A stretch of DNA of 64,000 nucleotides from NCBI GenBank assembly GCA_017303755.1, contig JAFLBS010000001.1, positions 620,001-684,000 on the forward strand, read 5' to 3'. The notes under the pieces were generated by a model. The model was given only the letters and a program-made list of their open reading frames with translations. It searched no databases and was not told the DNA's origin. Source of the DNA: Flavobacteriales bacterium (GTDB taxonomy: Bacteria > Bacteroidota > Bacteroidia > Flavobacteriales > Flavobacteriaceae). The translations under genes were made by a program, and so were the position numbers. Shown piece by piece: positions 23,901 through 31,223 of this stretch; positions within the stretch are counted from its first letter, which is position 1, and each line of letters begins with the position of its first letter.

Positions 23901-26900
23901 AGAAATCGCTCATCAGCAGTCCAATACTGGCAAGGATATAGTAAACCATATTGAATATGATCAATATGGTAGAAAAGTTAAAGATTACTTACCTTATGTA
24001 ACTAATGCAGCTAGTTTAAATTTTAACAACAACGCAAAGAATGAAATACTCAATTTTGCAGATTATACAGGACAATCTCCTTATTTAGAAAGAGTATTTG
24101 AATCATCTCCTTTGTCTAGGATATCTGAACAAGGTCTTCCTGGTTCTGAATGGAATGTTAGCAATACTGATAAACATACTATAAGAACAGAGACCTTAAC
24201 CAATACAAGTAGTGATTTGGTTAGACTCTTTAGAGCAAACTCTTCTGAGCAAAATTTAGCGATAAATGGATATTATGATATTTCATTAATCGACAGCGGA
24301 TTTTATTCCGCCAATGAGCTGTTTAAATCGGTTGTAAAGAATGAAAATTGGAAATCTAGTGATGGGGATGTCAATACAACAATTACATTTACTGATAAAG
24401 AAGGAAAAATAGTTCTTACGCGAGTTTATGGCGCGTCAGTAGTAAATGGAGTTGAAATCAACACTTTTCACGATACTTATAATGTTTATGACCAATTTGG
24501 AAATCTAACCTATGTTATCCCTCCTTTAGCGGATGGAGTAGTAAATACAGCTGTTCTTGAAGGCGTATGCTATCAGTACCGCTATGATTACAGAAATAGA
24601 TTAGTTGAGAAAAAAATTCCGGGTAAACAATGGGAATTCATACTATATGATAAACTTAATCGTTTAGTTGCCACTGGACCATCATTGTCCCCTTTTACAG
24701 ATGCCCTTCCAAATACTTATGGTTGGTTAGTAACAAAATACGATGCATTTAATAGAAATATTTTAACTGCATGGATGGGTGGTGTAACAACTAGCGCTGG
24801 TAGAAAAAGCATGCAAGATTCATATAATTCGACTACCTTACCACTCAGTGAGAGTAAAAGCGCTACAAACACGAGTATAAATAATGTTGCATTTAGATAT
24901 TCTAATTTATCTCTACCAACATCTAATTATAACATATTAACAGTAAACTATTTTGACAATTATAGTTTTCCTAATGTTCCTGCTATTCCCACTACAGTTA
25001 TGAATGACAATAGTCAAGCCGTTCATTATAACGGCACTAGTAACTTACCAAAAGGGTTGTTAACTGGAAGTTGGATAAGAATAGTTGAAGCAAGTACTAC
25101 TTTACCCGTTAAGGCTGATATTAACCATGTTTTGTACGACAATAAGGCAAGAATAGTAAGAGCACAAACTAATAACTACTTGACTGGTTATACAAAAGTT
25201 GATATGAAGATTGATTTTGCTGGCAAAACACTTTACACAGAAACCAAACACAAAAGAACGAGCACAAGTGCAGAGATTTATACAAGAGAGGACTTTACCT
25301 ATTCAAACCAAGATAGGCTTCTAACCCGAATCCACAAAATTGGTCTAACTGGCACACCTCAATTACTTGCTAAAAACGAATATGATGAATTTGGAAAATT
25401 AAAAAGTAAACGTGTCGGTGGTGCTGATGTAACAGGCACTACTTCACTTCAAAAAGTAGACTACTCTTACAACATAAGAGGATGGCTTACTGGAATTAAT
25501 AAAGTAGATGGTTCAACTAATCCTCTCTCTCAAGGAACTGATCCTGTGGATTTGTTTGCTTTTAAGATTAACTACAATACAATTGAAGGAAATGTTGTTG
25601 GGGTTGTACCTCAATATAATGGCAATATCTCTGAAGTTTATTGGAGAACAAATAGTGATAATCGTCTTAGAAAATATGGTTTTCAGTATGATGCTTTAAA
25701 TAGGTTAATTAATGCTACTTATCAAAAGCCAGAAACTAACTTGCCAATACCAAATTCATATAGAGAAACTTTATCGTATGACAAAAATGGAAATATTGTC
25801 AATTTGATACGAAACGGGGGACTAGACTCTGAGACCAACTACCTTGACGCATTACAAATTGATGATTTAAGTTATACCTACAATCATAATCAACTTCAAA
25901 GTGTATACGATGCATCTGGAAATCCTCAAGGTTTTAATGATGCTGCCTACAACACATCTGAATTTGGTTATGATGCTAATGGTAATATGAATAGAGATGA
26001 CAACAAAGGAATCATTTCTATAAAATACAATCATTTAAATTTACCAACTGAAATAATCTTTAACGGAACTAATAAAAAAATTAACTACCTTTACAACTCA
26101 TCTGGTCAGAAGGTAAAAAAGACTGTCAGTGTAAATAGTACAACAGTTTATACAACAGATTATTTGGGAGGTTTCCAATATTTTGATGGTGTGCTTAACT
26201 TTTTTCCACAAGCTGAGGGTTATGTAAAAAACACAGTAGTTAATGGTGTAAATAATTATAATTATGTTTTTAACTACACTGATCATCAAGGAAATATTAG
26301 GCTAAGTTATGGACTAAATGCTAGTAACGTTCTAACTATTATTGAAGAAAATCATTATTACCCCTATGGTTTAAAACATTCTAGTTACAATACTGAGCAG
26401 TATAATTATGCTAAAATGGCTAATAATACTGTAAATCTGAGTAAAGCAGCTCCTGTCGATCCGGGAGGTGTCATTGACATTGCACTATTTAAAAATTTCG
26501 ATTATAAGTATAATGGTCAGGAGTATCAAGATGAATTAGGATTGAACATGACTGCAATGGGTTTTAGGAACTATGATAATGCCCTTGGTAGGTTTGTAGG
26601 TATCGACATGTTGGCTGAAAAAAACAGCTATCAGAGCCCGTATCAGTTTGGAAATGGAAACCCTGCTCTTTGGTCTGATCCTACTGGTTTAGATGCTATT
26701 ATAGATGATGATGGTGTGAGTTTTACTGGAAATGATGCAGCGTCTTTTTTTAGTGCATATCTTTCTTTGATGGATGGAGCCCAAAGCGTAACATTTACTC
26801 TTAGCGGAAGCGTTTTTGATCATTCTGGTGGTGGTGGAAGTAGTTTTATGGGGACACCTGGGTTCAGTTTTTCAGATTCTTATTACGGGCCAGGAGGAAT

Positions 26901-27525
26901 TTATTATGCTTCTATTAACGGAAATTACGCAGCCTATAGATACAGCCCTGGTAGTGTGACTTATTATAGTCAGCCACAATATGTGGATGGTTTTGAAAAA
27001 CCTTATTATGCTGATGTAACGGTTGGGACTTGGGTAAAACTTAAAGGTGATAGTTCTGACAACATTCAAACTGCAGGCTATTTTTCTGGGGATACTATTA
27101 ATCCTATTCAAGCTTATAATTTGGGAGTTGCTTATTATGGTTATGGCCTCGCCCTAGCGCAAAAAGCACTATTAGACGAAAGAAAGTTTTATTTAGGAAA
27201 AAACACAAGTAGTTCTCTTAGATATATTTCAAAAAATATTGATCCTTCTTTAAAAAGAATCTCAAAAATCTCTAGAAGACTTGGAATAGCTGGCACTGCA
27301 TTGACAGTAGCTAATATTGGTTATAAATATTCTCAAGGGGAAGATATAACATATGGAGATGCAGCTGATGTAGTTGTATCTGGATTGCTAACTTTTGTAG
27401 CTTTATCTAATCCTTTTGGAATAGTTGCACTTGGAGTTTATGGACTATTAGATGCTGGCGGGGCATTTGATGGTATAAAAAGTTCATTAGGTGGAGATAA
27501 TGTTCTTTTTGAATCACCGCATTAA
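20911..27525 (+). CDS. Giant Rhs/YD-repeat protein with variable, membrane-active-looking C-terminus
   Basis: This 2204-residue secreted protein has a signal peptide (about 1-19), a conserved N-terminal domain (VSNYTGVPDINIPIY ... GKGWSLFSGG), many YD/Rhs repeats (YDQYGRKVKDYLPY, YDYRNRLVEKKIPG) and an Rhs-associated core that ends at NGNPALWSDPTGLD near residue 1926. The remaining ~278 residues are the variable tip. They include Gly/Ser/Tyr-rich sequence, then hydrophobic helices (RRLGIAGTALTVANIGYKY; LLTFVALSNPFGIVALGVYGLLDAGGAF) like membrane-inserting tips. Rhs shells usually enclose such toxins. The tip type is inferred from hydrophobicity only. The next gene, starting after the stop, encodes a multi-pass membrane protein that would fit as immunity protein. 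Confidence 0.85.
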   Translation: MRNKFIIILLTLTSAIGLSQNFNLGADFPQVTKPEASISSVMRFEEIPVSNYTGVPDINIPIYNIPTRSKDISLNISLGYHPSSVAMDEVAGECGKGWSLFSGGLISRNIIDQPDERLDGYDNTYESDIYQFNFFGHIGRFYIEKNNQGQLNLRILENENSKLIINLDYNPSTYVINSFTIYDDKGYKYLFQEFDTQTYHQGAFPIFSYRSTFHLTKVIDNNDKELINFSFDTYTQVLSSTYTNSYKKTKEISSNGYGKVNFNYSGVTNYTYNENIRISQLDLFDYNGVFLKKNKFLYLGTDKIRKIESCNIDETIKEVYEFVYKADYNLTDGIFIPDDWGYRKYVKNCMYSYPIVNVDSSSINDYCDSGVLSEIYLPAGGSINYKYESNTYSTFTKDVNGIWQLQDDPSYYYGDYNPENNIISTLAHHNFVGDGNNTFSFTVPGNIGESPKLYYFNVKSEPYTSETIDPAIYTGQPGEVFYPSIKLNDIFLSTVFNDLNQCLGQERYLNPGQTYTITINAFGDNNKVGEIHITKKENKPNPSKTTYAGGIRIKQIAYFDKKVPDYFNNIEYYNSIETFPSKSKSFSYNFFNQPDRSSGAAVYLGYDEVTNSRIKKEPVGYKNVTVTETGLGREEFIYTSPLDANIAGTDVLSTVSYDYRRGLLTNKKSFNESNNLLEEIVLSYDFVETPNSVIFFDNPALNERLGWAKLSQKIVNRYFSNSPIPVTTTENYIYNDEIRKIISNTQTNSLGETLKTLTSYHTGNSILSQNRISEVEKIETYRGTNLLFTKKINYGNSWSNNISYLPSFISGAKGSNLLENSLRYNRYDQYSNLTEFQKENGTVTTLIWGYNKTLPIAKIENATNSQVSTALGFGNVDLITETNLTAINNLRTNSAFANAMITTYTYKPLIGITTLTDPKGDKLTYEYDSFNRLKAVRDKNNNILKENEYYIAQNSQELNYLLTTNYKVGTITSIASPSINIANRSKTFLDGLGRPIQEIAHQQSNTGKDIVNHIEYDQYGRKVKDYLPYVTNAASLNFNNNAKNEILNFADYTGQSPYLERVFESSPLSRISEQGLPGSEWNVSNTDKHTIRTETLTNTSSDLVRLFRANSSEQNLAINGYYDISLIDSGFYSANELFKSVVKNENWKSSDGDVNTTITFTDKEGKIVLTRVYGASVVNGVEINTFHDTYNVYDQFGNLTYVIPPLADGVVNTAVLEGVCYQYRYDYRNRLVEKKIPGKQWEFILYDKLNRLVATGPSLSPFTDALPNTYGWLVTKYDAFNRNILTAWMGGVTTSAGRKSMQDSYNSTTLPLSESKSATNTSINNVAFRYSNLSLPTSNYNILTVNYFDNYSFPNVPAIPTTVMNDNSQAVHYNGTSNLPKGLLTGSWIRIVEASTTLPVKADINHVLYDNKARIVRAQTNNYLTGYTKVDMKIDFAGKTLYTETKHKRTSTSAEIYTREDFTYSNQDRLLTRIHKIGLTGTPQLLAKNEYDEFGKLKSKRVGGADVTGTTSLQKVDYSYNIRGWLTGINKVDGSTNPLSQGTDPVDLFAFKINYNTIEGNVVGVVPQYNGNISEVYWRTNSDNRLRKYGFQYDALNRLINATYQKPETNLPIPNSYRETLSYDKNGNIVNLIRNGGLDSETNYLDALQIDDLSYTYNHNQLQSVYDASGNPQGFNDAAYNTSEFGYDANGNMNRDDNKGIISIKYNHLNLPTEIIFNGTNKKINYLYNSSGQKVKKTVSVNSTTVYTTDYLGGFQYFDGVLNFFPQAEGYVKNTVVNGVNNYNYVFNYTDHQGNIRLSYGLNASNVLTIIEENHYYPYGLKHSSYNTEQYNYAKMANNTVNLSKAAPVDPGGVIDIALFKNFDYKYNGQEYQDELGLNMTAMGFRNYDNALGRFVGIDMLAEKNSYQSPYQFGNGNPALWSDPTGLDAIIDDDGVSFTGNDAASFFSAYLSLMDGAQSVTFTLSGSVFDHSGGGGSSFMGTPGFSFSDSYYGPGGIYYASINGNYAAYRYSPGSVTYYSQPQYVDGFEKPYYADVTVGTWVKLKGDSSDNIQTAGYFSGDTINPIQAYNLGVAYYGYGLALAQKALLDERKFYLGKNTSSSLRYISKNIDPSLKRISKISRRLGIAGTALTVANIGYKYSQGEDITYGDAADVVVSGLLTFVALSNPFGIVALGVYGLLDAGGAFDGIKSSLGGDNVLFESPH

Positions 27526-27527
27526 AA

Positions 27528-28187
27528 ATGAAAAAAATGAAGCAATATTCTTTTAACACATCAAGAACATATTTACTTGTTATTAGAGTATATATTAGTA
27601 TTATTTTAATTATTCTAACTGTTTTAGTCTTTGAGAAAACTACCAGTTATTTGCTCCACCCCATTTTTTTTGCAACGATTGTGTTTATGTTATTTTTTAT
27701 TTTTTACAAAATACTAAAACCAATATCTATCGTAAAAACTAGCATAAGTATTTATGATGATTCTATAACAATTGAGAAAAAATATGTTTTATTTAAAGAA
27801 ATTTATACAAATATCAGATTTGTCGAAATTAATGAGTATTTGTATCAACCTACAAACGGATATAATCTTTTCAAAATCAAAAGCAAAAAAAACAATCTCA
27901 CTTTCTTAGTAGATGCTGAAAATGAAGATTTCAATAAATTTTATGTTTTATTTAAAAAAAGAATTACTAAGTTTCAGGAAAATAATAACATTCCGATTAA
28001 TGAATCATTATCAATCTATGAAAAGAAAACAGGATTAATTATTGGGATATTTATAATTATTTTATTTTTATTAATACCTTTATTTATTTTTTTCTCAAAA
28101 AAAGAAATCAATTATTCCGTTATTGTTACATTTTACATTTTAGGAAGTATATATTTACATAGGCTATATATTTCAAAAAAGAGGTAA
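27528..28187 (+). CDS. Putative membrane immunity protein
   Basis: The 219-residue protein starts at the stop of the Rhs gene and has four hydrophobic helices: about residues 18-37, 45-62, 170-190 and 196-212. The soluble middle (about 70-165) contains a PH-like strand pattern (SIYDDSITIEKKYVLFKEIYTNIRFVEI). No family is recognised. Genes immediately behind Rhs toxin tips usually encode the matching immunity protein, and a multi-pass inner-membrane form suits a pore-forming or membrane-active toxin. It has the very low GC content typical of exchanged toxin-immunity cassettes. Confidence 0.6.
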   Translation: MKKMKQYSFNTSRTYLLVIRVYISIILIILTVLVFEKTTSYLLHPIFFATIVFMLFFIFYKILKPISIVKTSISIYDDSITIEKKYVLFKEIYTNIRFVEINEYLYQPTNGYNLFKIKSKKNNLTFLVDAENEDFNKFYVLFKKRITKFQENNNIPINESLSIYEKKTGLIIGIFIIILFLLIPLFIFFSKKEINYSVIVTFYILGSIYLHRLYISKKR

Positions 28188-28189
28188 TG

Positions 28190-28361
28190 GGCTCTCTCTC
28201 ATGGATACAAAGAATAAATATTCTGAGAAAAAATTGCCGTTAGAACAAAAGCCGTTTGTAATGAGAGTGTTAGAAGGCTCCCTCTCATGGATACAAAGAA
28301 TAAATATTATGAGAAAAAATGGCTGTTAGAACAAAAGCCGCTTGTAATGAGAGTGTTAGAA
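28190..28361 (+). repeat. Tandem 86-bp direct repeat behind the immunity gene
   Basis: Two adjacent copies, 28190-28275 and 28276-28361, differ at only a few positions. Each copy begins with CTCTCAT and ends with ATGAGAG, so each could fold as a stem-loop. A small ORF crosses both copies but codes for nothing recognisable. The repeat may be a recombination scar or site used when toxin-immunity cassettes are exchanged. Confidence 0.75.
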
Positions 28362-28378
28362 TGTAAGTTGTTTATCAT

Positions 28379-28467
28379 CAGTCAGTACGAATTTTCGTCA
28401 CTATGACTGAGAAATAAAAAAAAGTTTCAGACTAGGCTAAAAAGATGAAAAATTCATATTTTTAGCC
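28379..28467. terminator. Two hairpins between the Rhs operon and the insertion sequence
   Basis: CAGTCA/TGACTG (28379-28384, 28404-28409, with inner CGAA/TTCG) and GGCTAAAAA/TTTTTAGCC (28435-28443, 28459-28467) are hairpins behind the Rhs operon. They also lie at the 3' side of the transposase on the minus strand, so they may terminate transcription in both directions. Confidence 0.45.
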
Positions 28468-28481
28468 TTTCAAAAAAGTTC

Positions 28482-29876
28482 TTTGACATAAAATAAAATG
28501 GACGTAAGGTCTGAAGATAAGAATCTATCCTTGAGATGGCTTTTTTTCTCATAGAACCTTACAACAAGATTTTCTGTTGGATTCTTGTCGTTCTTTGTTG
28601 ATTCGATCTAAAAGTGGTTTGACATTGAGACATTCAGGGTTTTGATGAACCTCGTCGGGAGTGTATGTTGAATGTTCGTAATGAGGTCTGATAGCATTAT
28701 AATCTCGAACAAAAAAATCAATTTCTTTATGAAAAGTATACGAGAAAATTTCACCTCTTTTTCTTAGAAATTGTTTGAGAATTTTGAAGTTCCCTTCTAT
28801 CATTGAATTTGAATAAGTAACATCTCTTTTGGCAATTTTTAGCTGAATATTGACAAGTGATTTCGAGTTGCGAATTAAATTCCGAACTCTGAAATTATCA
28901 TTTTCAGGCCCACCATCAGCAATAATGTCTAGATCTTGATTAGATAACTGGGTTTTGAATTGAGAAAATATTGCTTCTTTTAAAGAAATCAATCGAGTCC
29001 TAGCGGTTTTATCTCTAGAGATGGTATAAGCTAGTATTTTTCGAGAAAAGTTGTCTAAAACGGTATGAACATAAAACTTGACATTGTCAGCAGTAACAAA
29101 CTCCGTTACATCAATATGCCATATTTGATTAGGGCGGGTAGCTTTTACAGAGTCTTTCTTCCTTGGTTTGTTTTCGGGTTTTCGTTTTTCTGAAATACCC
29201 AAACCAAGACAATACCTGTACCATGAAGTCCTTGACATAGAGACATGACATTTCTTGACAGCATAACCCCAAATAGAAGCAGTACTCCATGTTTGGAAAC
29301 GCTTTCTACTCATTAAACTCTTAAGTACATTGATTTCCTTTTGGGAGATTTGATTTGGGAATCGTTTTCGACAATAACCAATAGCCGTAAATATACATCT
29401 GTATAATCGGTTATTATTCCAAATCTTAAATTGATGAGGCGTTATTTGTAAAAATTTACAAACCATATGACGATCAAATTCTACAGGAAGATTGTTCACT
29501 AAATCAATAACTGACTCTTTATTTTGAAGAATAATCTTTTCAAAGTTTTTCTTTCCAATAAATTCGAGAATAGAAATATATAATCTGCAAAATGAATAAA
29601 AAGCAGTTGTTAGTTTTTTAACTCTCTCATCTAATAAGGTCTTTACTTTATCTAAATCGGTTTCTATTTGAGTAGCGAATTCACCTCCAACAAATTTCTC
29701 CGCTGATATTTCTTTCCAATTTTGAGTAGTTGAACGTGGAATAGATTTTATAAAAGTAGTGGGTAAAACCTGATTTTGAATGCCCAGAGCAAACGAAGTT
29801 TTAACTGCTGAATGATAAGATTTATAAATGTTCATCTAGCAAAAATATATAACAAAAAATCCATTTTATTGTCAAA
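28482..29876 (-). mobile_element. DDE insertion sequence with imperfect inverted ends
   Basis: The transposase gene is flanked by TTTGACATAAAATAAAATGGA (28482-28502, 21 nt with 4 extra bases) and TCCATTTTATTGTCAAA (29860-29876), which match as inverted repeats except for a four-base insertion. These would make a 1395-bp element. No target duplication was found. The DDE type resembles IS3/IS481-like integrase-core transposases; I cannot name the family. Confidence 0.55.
28549..29835 (-). CDS. DDE integrase-core transposase
   Basis: The 428-residue protein has a helical, helix-turn-helix-bearing N-terminal half (VCKFLQITPHQFKIWNNN) and a retroviral-integrase-type (rve) core: WHIDVTEF (first Asp, about 235), IADGGPEND (second Asp) and SMIEGNFKIL (Glu), followed by the family ending RPHYEHSTYTPDEV. 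All three catalytic acidic residues are present and the gene is unbroken, so it may be active. On the minus strand a TATTTTTG element (complement at 29840-29847) ends five bases before the ATG, suggesting a leaderless mRNA. It separates the Rhs operon from the truncated amylase. Confidence 0.85.
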   Translation of the reverse strand: MNIYKSYHSAVKTSFALGIQNQVLPTTFIKSIPRSTTQNWKEISAEKFVGGEFATQIETDLDKVKTLLDERVKKLTTAFYSFCRLYISILEFIGKKNFEKIILQNKESVIDLVNNLPVEFDRHMVCKFLQITPHQFKIWNNNRLYRCIFTAIGYCRKRFPNQISQKEINVLKSLMSRKRFQTWSTASIWGYAVKKCHVSMSRTSWYRYCLGLGISEKRKPENKPRKKDSVKATRPNQIWHIDVTEFVTADNVKFYVHTVLDNFSRKILAYTISRDKTARTRLISLKEAIFSQFKTQLSNQDLDIIADGGPENDNFRVRNLIRNSKSLVNIQLKIAKRDVTYSNSMIEGNFKILKQFLRKRGEIFSYTFHKEIDFFVRDYNAIRPHYEHSTYTPDEVHQNPECLNVKPLLDRINKERQESNRKSCCKVL

Positions 29877-30013
29877 ATTATATTACAACTCTACCTGCCG
29901 AAAATTCGGCGGTCAATCATAAAAACAATCTGGTTCGATGTCTAAGAAGGGCTTGAAAAACAAGCAACTAGCAAAATATCAGTGACTTACGGTTCGATAG
30001 TAAGTCATGAGGG
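29877..30013. other. Junction DNA between insertion sequence and truncated amylase
   Basis: This short stretch holds GCCGAA/TTCGGC (two-base loop) near 29898 and a perfect 8-bp hairpin TGACTTAC/GTAAGTCA (29983-29990, 30000-30007). GGTTCGAT occurs twice (about 29932 and 29991). It ends in GAGGGGGAGC just where amylase homology begins. It may be the end of an inserted element, possibly a group II intron remnant, but this cannot be shown here. Confidence 0.35.
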
Positions 30014-30817
30014 GGAGCTGCCATGAAATACTGGGTAACCAACGCCGATATTGATGGTTTTAGATGTGACGTAGCATGGAATGTGCCCGCTAATTTTTGG
30101 CAAAAATCGATTCCGCAGTTGAAAAAGATGAAAGACGTTTTTATGTTAGCCGAAGGCGACAGCACCTATTTGGCCAAAAGTGGTTTTGATGCGGTCTATC
30201 CGTGGCACATGTTTAAAATGATGGAAAAAATAGCCAAAGGTCAACGACCCGCTTTCGGACTCGACAGCATCAACATTGAAAACGAAACGCGCTATCCTAA
30301 AAACACCATCCAAATGTATTTTACCAGCAACCACGACGAAAACAGTTGGAACCACGCCGATTATGGCACATTTCCTAACGAAGTGCACGCGCCTTTTGCC
30401 GTATTTACCCAAACCATGAAAAACAGCGTTCCGCTCATTTACAGCGGCCAAGAAGAACCCGTTTTGCGCGCCATAAAGTTCTTTGACAAAGACCCAATGA
30501 CCTTCAAGAAACTCGACCGCCAGCAGTTTTACACCACATTACTTCACCTAAGAAAACGCAACAGCGCACTCTCGGCCGATGCGTCTTTTGCCAAAGTAAA
30601 CGCCGGCGATCCCAAAGCAATCTACGCCTACACCCGACAAAAAGGCAACCAAAAAATTTTAGTGGTACTCAACCTTTCGGGCCAAGAGCAAACCATTACC
30701 ATCACTGACAAATCACTTCTCAAAAAAGCACACAACGTTTTTAAAAATACTACACAAACGCTCACTGCCCAGCCTCAAAAATTGAAACCTTGGGGTTATG
30801 AGGTGTATGAATACTAA
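30014..30817 (+). pseudogene. Alpha-amylase family protein, N-terminal half missing
   Basis: The frame encodes the C-terminal 264 residues (from ATG 30023) of a GH13 alpha-amylase or cyclomaltodextrinase-like enzyme. Catalytic regions are visible: DGFRCDVAW with the nucleophile Asp, the acid/base Glu in MLAEGD, and FTSNHDEN with the transition-state Asp. The C-terminal beta domain (ILVVLNLSGQEQTITI) is complete. The N-terminal part with the first half of the barrel and the DVVxNH region is absent, replaced by foreign sequence. Its GC content is visibly higher than that of the neighbouring Rhs and methylase regions, so it is original chromosome. It is almost certainly inactive. Confidence 0.8.
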
Positions 30818-30838
30818 AACATACAGATGATTTATTTT

Positions 30839-30870
30839 AAAAACCCGATGCGAAAGTGTTGGGTTTTTTT
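30839..30870 (+). terminator. Terminator of the amylase gene
   Basis: CCCGATGC and GTGTTGGG form an 8-bp stem (with G-U pairs) closed by a GAAA tetraloop, preceded by A's and followed by seven T's. Confidence 0.85.
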
Positions 30871-30960
30871 GTTGCTCAATTTTACCTCATATGTTATTGT
30901 ATTTGGTTAAAATTTAGCAACCTTCCTATGCAGCATTTGACCGAACATTATTTTTTAAAA

Positions 30961-30993
30961 TGCGGACAAGTGTAGGCGGGCCAATTGTCCGCA
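30961..30993. promoter_or_regulatory. Perfect 9-bp inverted repeat before the XRE/methyltransferase operon
   Basis: TGCGGACAA (30961-30969) and TTGTCCGCA (30985-30993) are separated by 15 bases and end 20 bp before the XRE gene. It is a strong candidate operator for the controller protein, or a hairpin in its leader. It is more GC-rich than its surroundings. Confidence 0.5.
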
Positions 30994-31013
30994 CAACAGT
31001 AATTTTATAAGTT

Positions 31014-31223
31014 ATGAATTTGAAGGAAAAATTTGGCCTTAAAATAAGGTCATTACGAGAGTCTAAAGGCTACTCAATGGAGTATTTAGCCAATATTTCA
31101 AACATAGACAGAAATTATATTTCTGACATAGAAAAAGGAACAAGAAATGTTTCTCTGCTCATCATTGAAAAGCTTGCAAAAGCATTTGAAGTAAATATTA
31201 AAGACTTGTTTGATTATGAATAA
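31014..31223 (+). CDS. XRE-family controller protein of the modification module
   Basis: The 69-residue protein is a single helix-turn-helix domain: FGLKIRSLRESKGYSMEYLANISNIDRNYISDIEKGTRNVSLLIIEKLAKAF. This size and motif fit C (controller) proteins of type II restriction-modification systems, which delay effector expression after entry into a new cell. Its stop overlaps the methyltransferase ATG (ATGAATAA), so the two are translationally coupled. The inverted repeat 20 bp upstream is the likely binding site for autoregulation. DNA-binding family is firm; C-protein function inferred from context. Confidence 0.8.
   Translation: MNLKEKFGLKIRSLRESKGYSMEYLANISNIDRNYISDIEKGTRNVSLLIIEKLAKAFEVNIKDLFDYE

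Noticed and set aside
28201-28332. 43-codon ORF across the two 86-bp repeats
   Set aside because: It arises from the repeat sequence itself, resembles no protein and lacks any context for a start.
28190-28361. CRISPR array
   Set aside because: Two long, directly adjacent copies without spacers or cas genes do not form a CRISPR.
29983-30007. tRNA-like arm: hairpin with GGTTCGAT loop
   Set aside because: The loop and stem resemble a T-arm, but no acceptor, D or anticodon arm can be drawn and the stem has two extra G residues.
29877-30013. Group II intron 3' end
   Set aside because: GAGGGGGAGC after a hairpin is suggestive, but no domain V, intron start or intron-encoded protein can be found.
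30023-30817. Complete alpha-amylase gene
   Set aside because: The frame lacks the N-terminal barrel half and the first conserved region, and homology starts abruptly, so it is listed as a truncated pseudogene.
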